A stretch of 64,000 nucleotides of DNA, taken from the NCBI RefSeq assembly GCF_914484835.1, contig NZ_CAJZAR010000061.1:1-64000 (forward strand), written 5' to 3'. Positions 42,802 to 51,673 of the stretch are shown here, one piece after another (position 1 is the stretch's first letter; each line of letters begins with the position of its first letter). Position numbers and translations under genes: made by a program. Below the pieces are notes generated by a model. It was not told where the DNA came from. It made no database searches and was given only the letters and a program-made list of their open reading frames with translations. Source of the stretch: Paraburkholderia tropica. GTDB taxonomy: Bacteria > Pseudomonadota > Gammaproteobacteria > Burkholderiales > Burkholderiaceae.

Positions 42802-44123
42802 GACGCCTCCTTGCGCGGCGCGGTGCCGGTGGTGGCGGGCGCTTTCTGCGAAATCTTGAGCGCGCGCTTGAGGTCGTCGATCAGATCGTCGGGGTCTTCG
42901 AGGCCGATTGAGAGACGGATCGTGCCCTCACCGATGCCCGCCGCGGCGAGCGCCGCTTCGTCCATGCGGAAGTGCGTGGTGGAGGCGGGGTGGATCACGA
43001 GCGAGCGCGCGTCGCCGACATTGGCGAGATGCGAGAACAGCGTGAGCGATTCGATGAAGCGCTTGCCCGCTTCGCGGCCGCCCGCGAGGTCGAAGCTGAA
43101 CACCGCGCCCGCGCCGCGCGGCAGCAGACGCTGGGCGAGCGCGTGGTCGGGATGGCTCGGCAATTCGGGGTAGGCGACGGCCTGCACCGCCTCGTGCGCA
43201 GCGAGAAATTCCACCACGCGCCGCGTGTTGGCCACGTGCCGTTCCATGCGCAGCGGCAAGGTTTCGATGCCTTGCAGCAGTTGCCACGCGGCTTGCGGAT
43301 GCAGGCAGGCGCCGAAGTCGCGCAGGCCTTCGCGGCGCGCGCGCAGCAGGAAGGGCGCGACGCTGCTTTCCTCGCTGAACACCATGCCGTGAAAGCCCGC
43401 GTAGGGCTCCGTGAATTCGGGAAAGCGCCCCGATGCCTCGAAGTCGAACGTGCCGCCGTCCACCAGCACGCCGCCGATGGTCGTGCCGTGGCCGCCGAGA
43501 AACTTGGTCGCCGAGTGATAGACGAAATCCGCGCCATGATCGAACGGACGCAGCAGATACGGCGTGGTGAACGTGGAGTCGACGAGCAGCGGCACGCGAT
43601 GGTCGTGCGCGATCTGCGCGACGGCGGCGATATCGAGCACGTCGAGGCCCGGATTGCCGAGCGTCTCGCCGAACAGCAGGCGCGTGTTGGGCCGCAGCGC
43701 CGCGCGCCAGGCGTCGAGGTCGCCCGGTTTGACGAAGGTGGTCTCGATGCCGAAGCGCCGCAGCGTGTAGTCGAGCAGGTTGTGCGAGCCGCCGTAAAGC
43801 GCCGCTGACGCGACGATATGCGCGCCCGCGCCCATCAGCGTGGCGATGGTCAGATGAAGCGAGGCCTGGCCGCTCGCGGTGCCGATCGCGCCTGCGCCGC
43901 CTTCGAGGGCCGCGACGCGCTCCTCGAACACGGCCACCGTGGGATTCGAGATGCGCGAATACACGTGGCCCGCGCGCTCCATGTTGAACAGCGCTGCGGC
44001 GTGGTCGGTGTCGCGGAACGAGAACGACGTGGTTTGATAAATCGGCGTCGCGCGGGCGCCGGTGACGGGGTCGGGCGCGGCGCCGGCATGCAGCGCGAGC
44101 GTGTCGAAGCGGGGATCGGACAT
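42798..44123 (-). CDS. metY: O-acetylhomoserine aminocarboxypropyltransferase (sulfhydrylase)
   Basis: 441 residues, Cys/Met-metabolism PLP enzyme. YQTTSFSFRDTDHAAALFNMERAGHVYSRISNPTVAVFEERVAALEGG at the N-terminus, PLP Lys in DFVYHSATKFLGGHGTTIGG (near residue 210), C-terminal RLSIGLEDPDDLIDDLKRAL. It makes homocysteine from O-acetylhomoserine and sulfide. The length and large insert after the PLP Lys fit MetY rather than MetZ/MetB. The 434-nt upstream region shows no known SAM or SAH riboswitch on inspection. Confidence 0.93.
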   Translation of the reverse strand: MSDPRFDTLALHAGAAPDPVTGARATPIYQTTSFSFRDTDHAAALFNMERAGHVYSRISNPTVAVFEERVAALEGGAGAIGTASGQASLHLTIATLMGAGAHIVASAALYGGSHNLLDYTLRRFGIETTFVKPGDLDAWRAALRPNTRLLFGETLGNPGLDVLDIAAVAQIAHDHRVPLLVDSTFTTPYLLRPFDHGADFVYHSATKFLGGHGTTIGGVLVDGGTFDFEASGRFPEFTEPYAGFHGMVFSEESSVAPFLLRARREGLRDFGACLHPQAAWQLLQGIETLPLRMERHVANTRRVVEFLAAHEAVQAVAYPELPSHPDHALAQRLLPRGAGAVFSFDLAGGREAGKRFIESLTLFSHLANVGDARSLVIHPASTTHFRMDEAALAAAGIGEGTIRLSIGLEDPDDLIDDLKRALKISQKAPATTGTAPRKEAS

Positions 44124-44483
44124 TCTGGCAGCACGGCCGGCGCGAACCGGCGACGGGTGAAAGGTGAGGGCATCGTATCACCGGCCAGGCCGTGCGGGGA
44201 CGCATCGGAAACCCGCGCCCGGGGCGGCCTGGCGTGGCTGAAACCGCCGCCAGACGGGGCTTGCGCGCCGCCATGGCCTGGCCGGATGGCATAGGGCGAA
44301 CGGACGATGCCGCCCGCCGAAACGCCCGCACGCGTGGGCGGAAAATCGAAGCCGACACGCATTTCAGGGCCGATTCACAAGGGTTTCCAGCCGATTCGCG
44401 CGCCTTCCCGCGACTTTTCTTTTGCCTCCCTTTCCGCTAGGATCGAAAACAGGTAGGTATCTTTTCAGCATCTCCCCCACGAT
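44124..44483. other. Intergenic region upstream of metY and the CBS gene
   Basis: About 360 nt with no gene-like frame. It must hold the divergent promoters; a T-rich stretch near 44410-44435 followed by TAGGAT (44441-44446 region) is a candidate plus-strand -10, without a good -35. Confidence 0.35.
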
Positions 44484-44510
44484 TTGACGGCATTTCCGTC
44501 AACCTTTTTT
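44484..44510 (+). terminator. Terminator-like hairpin in the leader of the CBS gene
   Basis: Perfect 7-bp arms ttgacgg (44484-44490) and ccgtcaa (44496-44502) with a 5-nt loop, followed by cc and six T (44505-44510). It is 47 nt before the CBS gene's ATG. The gene upstream runs the other way, so this hairpin ends either a short RNA or an attenuated CBS transcript. Confidence 0.5.
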
Positions 44511-44557
44511 GCATGCGATCCGGTCAGGCGCGCCCGGGTCGACACAGGAGACACATC

Positions 44558-45013
44558 ATGCGTGTGAGCGATATTCTCAAGGTCAAGGGCAATACGCTCT
44601 ACACCGTCACGCCCGACACGTCGCTGCACGAAGCAGTGAACACCATGGCCGAGCACGACATCGGCTCGCTCGTCGTCATGGAGTACGGCGATCTGGTCGG
44701 CATGCTCACCTTCCGCGAGATCATTCTTACGCTGCGTACGAATGGCGGCAGCGTCGGCACCAGCACGATCCGCAAGGTCATGGACGACCATCCCATCACC
44801 TGCACGCCCGAAACCGAAGTGGACGAAGTGCGCCGCATGATGCTCGAGCATCACGTGCGTTATCTGCCGGTCATGGAAAGCCGCTCGCTGATGGGCGTGA
44901 TTTCGTTCTACGACGTGGCGAAGGCCGTGGTCGAAGCTCAGGGTTTCGAAAACAAGCTGCTCAAGGCCTATATTCGCGACTGGCCGGAAGAGGAGCGTCA
45001 GCCGGCGCGTTGA
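44558..45013 (+). CDS. CBS-domain pair protein
   Basis: 151 residues made of two CBS motifs (about 8-65: TVTPDTSLHEAVNTMAEHDIGSLVVMEYGDLVGMLTFREII; about 76-130: MDDHPITCTPETEVDEVRRMMLEHHVRYLPVMESRSLMGVISFYDVAKAV). Stand-alone CBS pairs bind adenine nucleotides and act as energy or ligand sensors; the target is unknown. The start at 44558 has CAGGAG 8 nt upstream. It is monocistronic, ending in a strong terminator. Confidence 0.92.
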   Translation: MRVSDILKVKGNTLYTVTPDTSLHEAVNTMAEHDIGSLVVMEYGDLVGMLTFREIILTLRTNGGSVGTSTIRKVMDDHPITCTPETEVDEVRRMMLEHHVRYLPVMESRSLMGVISFYDVAKAVVEAQGFENKLLKAYIRDWPEEERQPAR

Positions 45014-45040
45014 ACGCGCGAGCCCGTCCGATCCAGCATG

Positions 45041-45067
45041 AAAAAGCGCGCGTCAAGCGCGCTTTTT
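45041..45067. terminator. Terminator after the CBS gene
   Basis: Perfect 11-bp arms aaaaagcgcgc (45041-45051) and gcgcgcttttt (45057-45067), 5-nt loop; functional in principle on both strands. Confidence 0.9.
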
Positions 45068-45107
45068 CACGTCTGGCGCCCGACTCTGACAGCATAAATC
45101 CCACTCG

Positions 45108-47093
45108 ATGAACGAACGCTCCTTGCCAGCGACGGAAACCACCGCACGCGCGGCAACCGCCCACACTTCACAGTTCGCGCTGCTGCGTCAGCGCCGGTTC
45201 GCGCCGTTTTTCTGGACGCAATTCCTCGGCGCGATGAACGACAACGTGTTCAAGATCGGCTTCACGTCGCTCGTCACGTATCAGGCGGCGCGCTTTTCCG
45301 GCGTCGATCCGAAGACCGTCGCGTTTCTCATTTCAGCGATCTTCATCGCGCCGTTCGTGCTGTTTTCGGCGACGTCGGGCCAGATCGCCGACAAGTACGA
45401 CAAGGCCGTGCTCACGCGCTGGGTCAAGACCTTCGAGATCGCGGTGATGCTGATCGGCGCGGCGGGTTTCTGGATGCACAGCGCGCCGTTGCTCTATGTC
45501 TGCACGTTCCTGATGGGCGTGCATTCGACCGTGTTCGGGCCGGTCAAGTACGCGTATCTGCCGCAGAAGCTCGCCGAGGACGAACTCGTCGGCGGCAACG
45601 GTCTCGTCGAGATGGGCACCTTCGTGGCGATCCTGATTGGCACGATCGTGGGGGGCGTTGCCGCCGGTATCGGCGCGAGCAATGCGCTTTCGGCGACCTC
45701 CGCCGCCGCGCAATCGGCGACGCCCGCGGGCGCCTGGTGGCTCGGCGGCATGTGCATCGCCATCGCGCTGATCGGGCGGATCGCCTCGTCGTTCGTGCCG
45801 CCGTGCGCGCCGTCGCAGACCGGATTGCGCATCAACTGGAATCCGTTCTCCGAAACCTCGCGCAACCTGCGGCTCGCGCACCGCAACCGCACCGTGTTTC
45901 TGAGCCTGCTCGGCATTTCGTGGCTGTGGTTCGTGGGCGCGACGTTCTTGTCGTCGTTCTTCAACTTCGCGAAGGACGTGCTGTTCGCCGACGCGGACGT
46001 CGTCACCGTGCTGCTCGCCATGTTCTCGCTCGGCATCGGCTTCGGTTCGCTGATGTGCGAGAAGCTGTCGCGGCGGCGCATCGAGATCGGGCTCGTGCCG
46101 CTCGGCTCGATCGGCATGAGCGTGTTCGGCATCGACCTGTTCTTCGCCAGTCACGCGCTGCCCGCCGCGCCGCATCTGCTGTCGGTGGGCGAATTCCTGA
46201 GCCTGCCCGCGCACTGGCGCGTGCTCGCCGACCTCTTTCTGCTCGCCATGTTCGGCGGGTTCTACAGCGTGCCGCTGTACGCGCTGATCCAGAGCCGCAG
46301 CGAACCGAGCCACCGCGCGCGCATCATCGCGGCGAACAACATCCTGAACTCGCTGTTCATGATCGTTTCCGCGTTGATGGCGATGGGGCTCACGGCGGCG
46401 GGCGTCGGCATTCCGGGTATTTTTCTGACCACGGCGCTGCTCAATATCGTCGTGGCCGCCTACATCTACGGGCTGGTGCCCGAGTTTCTGCTGCGTTTCG
46501 TCGCGTGGGTGCTCGTGCATACGGTCTATCGCGTGCGGCTCGTGCATGCGGAGCGCATTCCCGCCGAAGGTCCGGCCGTGCTGGTCTGCAATCACGTGAG
46601 CTATGTCGATGCGGTCGTGCTCATGGCCGAGAGCCCGCGACCGATCCGTTTCGTGATGGATCACCGGATTTTCCGTTCGCCGCTGCTCGGCTGGCTGTTC
46701 CGTCACGCACGGGCGATTCCGATCGCGCCCGCGCACGAAGACGCGGCGCTGCTCGAAAAGGCCTATGACGCCTGCGCGGCGGCGTTGGCCGACGGCGATC
46801 TGGTCTGCATCTTCCCCGAGGGCAAGCTGACGAAAACCGGCGGCATGAATCCGTTCCGCCACGGCGTGACGGAGATCCTCAAGCGCACGCCCGCGCCCGT
46901 GGTGCCGATGGCGCTGCGCGGGCTCTGGGGCAGTGCGTTCTCGCGGCATGCGGCGTCGGGGCAGGATCGGCCGGTGCGGCGCGGCCTGACGAGCCGGCTC
47001 ACGCTGGCGGTCGGCGAGCCGATCGCGCCCGCCGACGTCACCGTCGACGGCCTGCAGCAGATCGTGGCCGACTTGCGCGGCGCGCGGCGCTAA
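45108..47093 (+). CDS. MFS (LplT-like) lysophospholipid transporter fused to PlsC-type acyltransferase
   Basis: 661 residues. Residues about 25-440 form an MFS transporter of the LplT type (FFWTQFLGAMNDNVFKIGFTSLVTYQ; DKYDKAVLTRWVKTFEI; GPVKYAYLPQKLAEDELVGGNGLVEMGTF). Residues about 455-650 are a 1-acylglycerophosphate acyltransferase domain with HX4D in CNHVSYVDAVV, IRFVMDHRIFRSPLLGWLFRHARAIPI, and CIFPEGKLTKTGGMNPFRHG. Together they would flip lysophospholipid inward and re-acylate it. Unlike E. coli Aas there is no acyl-ACP synthetase domain. It sits 40 nt after the CBS gene terminator. Confidence 0.92.
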   Translation: MNERSLPATETTARAATAHTSQFALLRQRRFAPFFWTQFLGAMNDNVFKIGFTSLVTYQAARFSGVDPKTVAFLISAIFIAPFVLFSATSGQIADKYDKAVLTRWVKTFEIAVMLIGAAGFWMHSAPLLYVCTFLMGVHSTVFGPVKYAYLPQKLAEDELVGGNGLVEMGTFVAILIGTIVGGVAAGIGASNALSATSAAAQSATPAGAWWLGGMCIAIALIGRIASSFVPPCAPSQTGLRINWNPFSETSRNLRLAHRNRTVFLSLLGISWLWFVGATFLSSFFNFAKDVLFADADVVTVLLAMFSLGIGFGSLMCEKLSRRRIEIGLVPLGSIGMSVFGIDLFFASHALPAAPHLLSVGEFLSLPAHWRVLADLFLLAMFGGFYSVPLYALIQSRSEPSHRARIIAANNILNSLFMIVSALMAMGLTAAGVGIPGIFLTTALLNIVVAAYIYGLVPEFLLRFVAWVLVHTVYRVRLVHAERIPAEGPAVLVCNHVSYVDAVVLMAESPRPIRFVMDHRIFRSPLLGWLFRHARAIPIAPAHEDAALLEKAYDACAAALADGDLVCIFPEGKLTKTGGMNPFRHGVTEILKRTPAPVVPMALRGLWGSAFSRHAASGQDRPVRRGLTSRLTLAVGEPIAPADVTVDGLQQIVADLRGARR

Positions 47094-47254
47094 CGCTTCG
47101 TTTGCACGGCGGAACAGGGCGTCACGGTCGGCCCGGTTCGGCTCGGTTTCGGCCCAGATCGCCCCCGGTTGGCGCGCCGAGCGGGGGCAGCCGGGCGGGC
47201 CGTCGCGCGGACTGGCATAATATCGGATTCCCCGATTCACTTTGGACGACCGCC

Positions 47255-48355
47255 ATGTCCGGCAACACGCTCGGTACGCTTTTCACCGTCACCACCTTCG
47301 GCGAATCCCACGGGCCGGCCATCGGCTGCGTCATCGACGGCTGCCCGCCCGGCATGGCGCTCACCGAAGCCGACATCCAGATCGATCTGGACCGCCGCCG
47401 TCCCGGCACGTCGCGTCACGTCACGCAGCGCCAGGAAGCCGATCAGGTCGAAATTCTCTCCGGCGTGTTCGAAGGCCGCACGACGGGCACGCCCATCGCG
47501 CTGCTGATCCGCAACACGGACCAGCGCAGCAAGGACTACGGCAACATCGTCGAGACTTTCCGTCCGGGCCACGCCGATTACACCTACTGGCAGAAGTACG
47601 GCATTCGCGACTATCGCGGCGGCGGCCGTTCGTCGGCGCGTCTGACGGCGCCGACGGTCGCGGCGGGCGCGGTCGCGAAGAAGTGGCTGCGCGAACGCTT
47701 CGGCGTGGAAGTGCGCGGCTACATGAGCGCGCTCGGCGAGATCGCGGTGCCGTTCGTCGAGTGGCAGCATGTGCATGAGAATCCGTTCTTTGCGCCCAAC
47801 GCCGACGTGGTGCTGCAGCTCGAGGACTACATGGACGCGCTGCGCAAGGACGGCGACTCGATCGGCGCACGCATCAACGTGGTCGCGAGCGGCGTGCCGG
47901 TGGGTTGGGGCGAGCCGCTGTTCGACCGCCTCGACGCCGACATCGCGCACGCCATGATGGGCATCAACGCGGTGAAGGGCGTGGAGATCGGCGCGGGCTT
48001 CGCGAGCGTCGCGCAACGCGGTTCGACGCACGGCGACGAACTCACGCCCAATGGCTTCCACGGCAATCACGCGGGCGGCGTGCTCGGCGGCATTTCGACG
48101 GGGCAGGACATCACCGTGTCGATCGCGATCAAGCCGACGTCGAGCATCCGCACGCCGCGCCGTTCGATCGACAAGGCCGGTGAGCCCGCGATCGTCGAAA
48201 CCTTCGGCCGTCACGATCCGTGTGTCGGCATTCGCGCGACGCCGATCGCCGAAGCCATGCTCGCGCTCGTGCTGATCGACCACGCGATGCGTCATCGCGC
48301 GCAGAACGGCGATGTCGTTGTGACGACGCCGAAGATTCCGGCTAGCGACGCCTGA
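47255..48355 (+). CDS. aroC: Chorismate synthase
   Basis: 366 residues. FTVTTFGESHGPAIGCVIDGCPPGM (signature 1), YRGGGRSSARLTAPTVAAGAVAKKWL (signature 2), and HGDELTPNGFHGNHAGGVLGGISTGQDI with RTPRRSID near the C-terminus. It converts EPSP to chorismate and needs reduced FMN. ATG 47255 gives the family N-terminus MSGNTLG; a longer open frame upstream is not coding by content. The 161-nt gap upstream has a possible -10 (cataat, near 47216). Confidence 0.97.
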   Translation: MSGNTLGTLFTVTTFGESHGPAIGCVIDGCPPGMALTEADIQIDLDRRRPGTSRHVTQRQEADQVEILSGVFEGRTTGTPIALLIRNTDQRSKDYGNIVETFRPGHADYTYWQKYGIRDYRGGGRSSARLTAPTVAAGAVAKKWLRERFGVEVRGYMSALGEIAVPFVEWQHVHENPFFAPNADVVLQLEDYMDALRKDGDSIGARINVVASGVPVGWGEPLFDRLDADIAHAMMGINAVKGVEIGAGFASVAQRGSTHGDELTPNGFHGNHAGGVLGGISTGQDITVSIAIKPTSSIRTPRRSIDKAGEPAIVETFGRHDPCVGIRATPIAEAMLALVLIDHAMRHRAQNGDVVVTTPKIPASDA

Positions 48356-48402
48356 TTCGTTGCGCTCGCAAGCAGTGCGCCGTGTTTACTCGGCGCAGCA
48401 AT

Positions 48403-48432
48403 AAAAAAACCGCTCCTTGGAGCGGTTTTTTT
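48403..48432. terminator. Bidirectional terminator between aroC and ETF-QO
   Basis: Stem ccgctcc/ggagcgg (48410-48416, 48419-48425) flanked by seven A and seven T. It serves both convergent genes. Confidence 0.93.
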
Positions 48433-48448
48433 GCGTCTGCGAACGGAC

Positions 48449-50122
48449 TTACATGTTCGGATAATTCGGTCCGCCGCCACCTTCCGGCGTGACCCAGACG
48501 ATATTCTGCGTCGGGTCCTTGATATCGCAGGTCTTGCAGTGCACGCAGTTCTGCGCGTTGATCTGCAGGCGGTCGCTGCCGTCGTCGTTCTTCACGAATT
48601 CGTAGACCGCCGCCGGGCAGAAGCGCGCTTCCGGGCCCGCATAGGTACGCAGATTCACATCGACCGGCACCTTCGCATCTTTCAGCGTCAAATGCGCGGG
48701 CTGATTCTCTTCGTGATTCGTGTTCGAAATAAACACCGAAGAGAGGCGATCGAATGTGAGCTTGCCATCAGGTTTCGGATACTCGATCGGCTTGCATTGC
48801 GACGCCGGACGCAGCATTTCGTTATCGCGATGCTGATGATGCAGCGTCCACGGCACGTTGCCGCCCATCACCTTCTGTTCGAGACCGACCATCAGCGTGC
48901 CGAGGTACAGGCCCTTGCTCATCCACTGCTTGAAATTGCGCGCCTTGTACAGTTCCGTGTGCAGCCAGGACTGCTTGAACGCTTCGGGATAAGCCGTGAG
49001 TTCATCGCTCGTGCGACCGGCTTGCACCGCTTCGAATGCCGCTTCCGCAGCCAGCATGCCGGTCTTGATCGCCGCGTGACTGCCCTTGATACGCGCCGCG
49101 TTCAAAAAGCCCGCATCATCACCGACCAATGCGCCGCCCGGAAACACGAGTTTCGGCAGCGACATCAGACCGCCCGCCGTCATCGCGCGCGCGCCGTACG
49201 AAACACGCTTGCCGCCTTCGAGATATTTGCGGATCGCCGGATGCGTCTTGTAGCGCTGGAATTCCTCGAACGGCGACAGATACGGATTCGTATAAGCCAG
49301 GCCGACAACAAAACCCACCATCACCTGGTTATTGTCGATGTGGTAAAGGAACGAACCGCCGTACGTATCGTTTTCGAGCGGCCAGCCGGCCGTGTGAATC
49401 ACGAGACCCGGCTGATGCTTCGCGGGATCGATCTCCCACAGTTCCTTGATGCCGATACCGTAGACCTGCGGATCTGCGTCCTTGCCAAGCTTGAATTTCT
49501 CGTTCAGCTGACGGCCCAGATGCCCGCGCGCGCCTTCGCAAAACAGCGTGTATTTCGCGTGCAGTTCCATGCCGAGCTGGAAATTCTCGGTGGGCTCGCC
49601 ATCCTTGCCGATGCCCATGTTGCCCGTCGCGACGCCTTTTACCGAGCCATCGTCGTTATAGAGCACTTCGGCCGCCGGAAAGCCCGGGAAAATCTCGACG
49701 CCCAGCGCCTCGGCCTGCTGACCCAGCCAGCGCGTCACGTTCGCGAGGCTGATCACATAGTTGCCGTGGTTCTTGAAGTTGTCCGGCAGCGCCCAGTTCG
49801 GCACAGCCTTAGCCCCGGTTTCGGAAAGAAAAAGGAACTTGTCCTCGGTGACGGGCACGTTCAGCGGCGCGCCTTGCGCTTTCCAGTCGGGAATCAGTTC
49901 GTCGATCGCGCGCGGATCCATGACCGCGCCCGAGAGGATATGCGCCCCGATTTCCGAGCCTTTCTCCAGGACGCACACGCCAATTTCGACGCCTTTTTCT
50001 GCTGCGAGCTGCTTCAGGCGGATGGCCGCGGAAAGCCCGGCCGGGCCGCCGCCGACGACCACGACGTCGTATTCCATCGACTCGCGTGGGCCGTATTGCT
50101 CCAAAAGACTTGCGGGGGTCAT
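48449..50122 (-). CDS. Electron-transfer flavoprotein:ubiquinone oxidoreductase
   Basis: 557 residues. FAD-binding YDVVVVGGGPAGLSAAIRLKQLA near the N-terminus, GSEIGAHILSGAVMDPRAIDELIPDW, membrane-surface and quinone-binding segment GGSFLYHIDNNQVMVGFVVGLAYTNPYLSPFEEFQRYKTHP, and a C-terminal 4Fe-4S cluster with Cys in RFCPAAVYEF and CVHCKTCDIKDP. It passes electrons from reduced ETF (acyl-CoA and other dehydrogenases) to ubiquinone. The ATG at 50122 is chosen for the AAGAGGAG site 5 nt upstream. A TetR-type palindrome lies 87 nt before the start. Confidence 0.96.
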   Translation of the reverse strand: MTPASLLEQYGPRESMEYDVVVVGGGPAGLSAAIRLKQLAAEKGVEIGVCVLEKGSEIGAHILSGAVMDPRAIDELIPDWKAQGAPLNVPVTEDKFLFLSETGAKAVPNWALPDNFKNHGNYVISLANVTRWLGQQAEALGVEIFPGFPAAEVLYNDDGSVKGVATGNMGIGKDGEPTENFQLGMELHAKYTLFCEGARGHLGRQLNEKFKLGKDADPQVYGIGIKELWEIDPAKHQPGLVIHTAGWPLENDTYGGSFLYHIDNNQVMVGFVVGLAYTNPYLSPFEEFQRYKTHPAIRKYLEGGKRVSYGARAMTAGGLMSLPKLVFPGGALVGDDAGFLNAARIKGSHAAIKTGMLAAEAAFEAVQAGRTSDELTAYPEAFKQSWLHTELYKARNFKQWMSKGLYLGTLMVGLEQKVMGGNVPWTLHHQHRDNEMLRPASQCKPIEYPKPDGKLTFDRLSSVFISNTNHEENQPAHLTLKDAKVPVDVNLRTYAGPEARFCPAAVYEFVKNDDGSDRLQINAQNCVHCKTCDIKDPTQNIVWVTPEGGGGPNYPNM

Positions 50123-50208
50123 TAAAGCTCCTCTTGCCATTAGAATACTTTTTTCGGGTTCGTATTGTCGGGGAACGCTCCGCGAGCCGCAACCCAATCA
50201 GCCTACAT

Positions 50209-50224
50209 TAGCACGACCGTTCTA
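50209..50224. promoter_or_regulatory. TetR-type operator palindrome between ETF-QO and the SDR gene
   Basis: TAGCACG-AC-CGTTCTA: arms match at six of seven positions around a 2-nt centre (ACG-NN-CGT core). It is centrally placed in the 176-nt divergent region. It resembles sites of TetR regulators of fatty-acid oxidation in beta-proteobacteria as I remember them; that link is not checked. Confidence 0.55.
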
Positions 50225-50298
50225 TTTTATGCCAGAATGCCCGGCGCGCAGCCGGACAGGCGTTCCGGCACTTATTCATCCCTGAACAGGAAGCGAAA

Positions 50299-51078
50299 AT
50301 GGGCCGTTCGATCAATCTGGAAGGCAAGGTGGCGATGATCACCGGCGCGTCGAGCGGTCTCGGCAAGCGCTTCGCGCAGGTGCTCTCGCAGGCAGGGGCG
50401 AAGGTCGTTCTGGCGAGCCGCCGGGTCGAGCGGCTCAAGGAACTGCGCGCGGAAATCGAAGCCGACGGCGGCGCCGCCCACGTGGTCTCGCTCGACGTCA
50501 CGGACTATCAGAGCATTCGATCGGCGGTCGCGCACGCGGAAACCGAAGCCGGCACCATCGACATTCTCGTCAACAACTCGGGCGTCTCCACCACGCAAAA
50601 GCTCGTCGACGTCACGCCCGCCGACTTCGAGTACGTGTTCGACACCAACACGCGCGGCGCCTTTTTCGTGGCGCAGGAAGTCGCCAAGCGCATGATCATG
50701 CGCGGTAACGGCGGCGGCACGAAACCGGCGTATCGCATCATCAATATTGCCTCGGTGGCGGGGCTGAGCGTGCTGCCGCAAATCGGTCTCTATTCGATCA
50801 GCAAGGCCGCCGTCGTGCACATGACGAAGTCGATGGCGCTCGAATGGGGCCGCCACGGCATCAACGTCAACGCGATCTGTCCCGGTTATATCGACACCGA
50901 AATCAACCATCATCATTGGTCGACGGAGCAGGGGCAAAAGCTTATTTCGATGCTGCCGCGCCATCGCGTGGGCACGCCTGCCGACCTCGACGGCTTGCTG
51001 CTGCTGCTGTCCGCCGACGAGTCCGCGTTCATGAACGGCTCGATCATCACCGCCGACGATGGATTCGGCCTGACCTGA
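50299..51078 (+). CDS. Short-chain dehydrogenase/reductase
   Basis: 259 residues, classical SDR. Nucleotide-binding TGASSGLGKR (residues about 15-24), NNSGVS, catalytic Ser region IINIASVAGLS, YSISK catalytic Tyr/Lys, and the C-terminal NAICPGYIDTEINHHHW block with a cluster of three His. Substrate is likely an oxo/hydroxy-acyl compound (inference from neighbours ETF-QO and thioesterase). GGAAGC gives a modest ribosome site. Confidence 0.92.
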   Translation: MGRSINLEGKVAMITGASSGLGKRFAQVLSQAGAKVVLASRRVERLKELRAEIEADGGAAHVVSLDVTDYQSIRSAVAHAETEAGTIDILVNNSGVSTTQKLVDVTPADFEYVFDTNTRGAFFVAQEVAKRMIMRGNGGGTKPAYRIINIASVAGLSVLPQIGLYSISKAAVVHMTKSMALEWGRHGINVNAICPGYIDTEINHHHWSTEQGQKLISMLPRHRVGTPADLDGLLLLLSADESAFMNGSIITADDGFGLT

Positions 51079-51181
51079 GCGCTTTCCGTTTTCCCGCGAG
51101 TGCCGATGTCGCTGCGCCGATGCGCCGCGAATCGTACACTCGCGTCTTTGCGTAACCCGAAGTCGAAGTGCAATTCGTGCA

Positions 51182-51622
51182 ATGAGCGATTACCACCCCG
51201 TTTTTGAAATGACCATGCCGATCCGTTGGGGCGACATGGATGCTTTCGGCCATGTGAACAACACGGTCTACTTCCGCTACATGGAGCAGGTGCGGATTTC
51301 CTGGTTCGAGCAACTCGGCGTGGCCGGCGAGAGCCGCGAGGGCGGCAACCGGCAGGGTCCGGTGATCGTCAACGCCTCGATGGAATTCCTCAAGCAACTG
51401 CACTATCCGGGCGACATCGTCTGCACGATGACGGTGGGCCAGCCGGGGCGAAGCAGCTTCGATACCGGCTTTGAACTGCGCCGCGCGGACGAACCCGACA
51501 CGGTCTACGCGCGCGGCAACGCCCGCTGCGTGTGGATCGACTACGAAGCGGGCAAGTCGGTGCCGATTCCCGACCCTTTGCGCGCGACCATCGAGAACGC
51601 GCCGCTCGTCAAGGCAGGCTGA
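51182..51622 (+). CDS. Acyl-CoA thioesterase, 4HBT/YbgC-FadM type
   Basis: 146 residues, single hot-dog domain. Catalytic region PIRWGDMDAFGHVNNTVYFRYMEQVRISWFEQLG with the active-site Asp, then MEFLKQLHYPGDIVCTMTVGQPGRSSFDTGFEL. It cleaves acyl-CoA thioesters in the cytosol. It lies 103 nt after the SDR on the same strand, and the two may share a transcript. Confidence 0.92.
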   Translation: MSDYHPVFEMTMPIRWGDMDAFGHVNNTVYFRYMEQVRISWFEQLGVAGESREGGNRQGPVIVNASMEFLKQLHYPGDIVCTMTVGQPGRSSFDTGFELRRADEPDTVYARGNARCVWIDYEAGKSVPIPDPLRATIENAPLVKAG

Positions 51623-51673
51623 CGCGTTCCGCTACGCGCTCGCGCTTCCCGCGCGCGCCGCTTTCCCTTCCGC

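Noticed and set aside
44124..44557. SAM or SAH riboswitch upstream of metY
   Set aside because: I compared the minus-strand leader by eye with SAM-II and SAH patterns and saw no conserved core. A covariance-model scan would be decisive.
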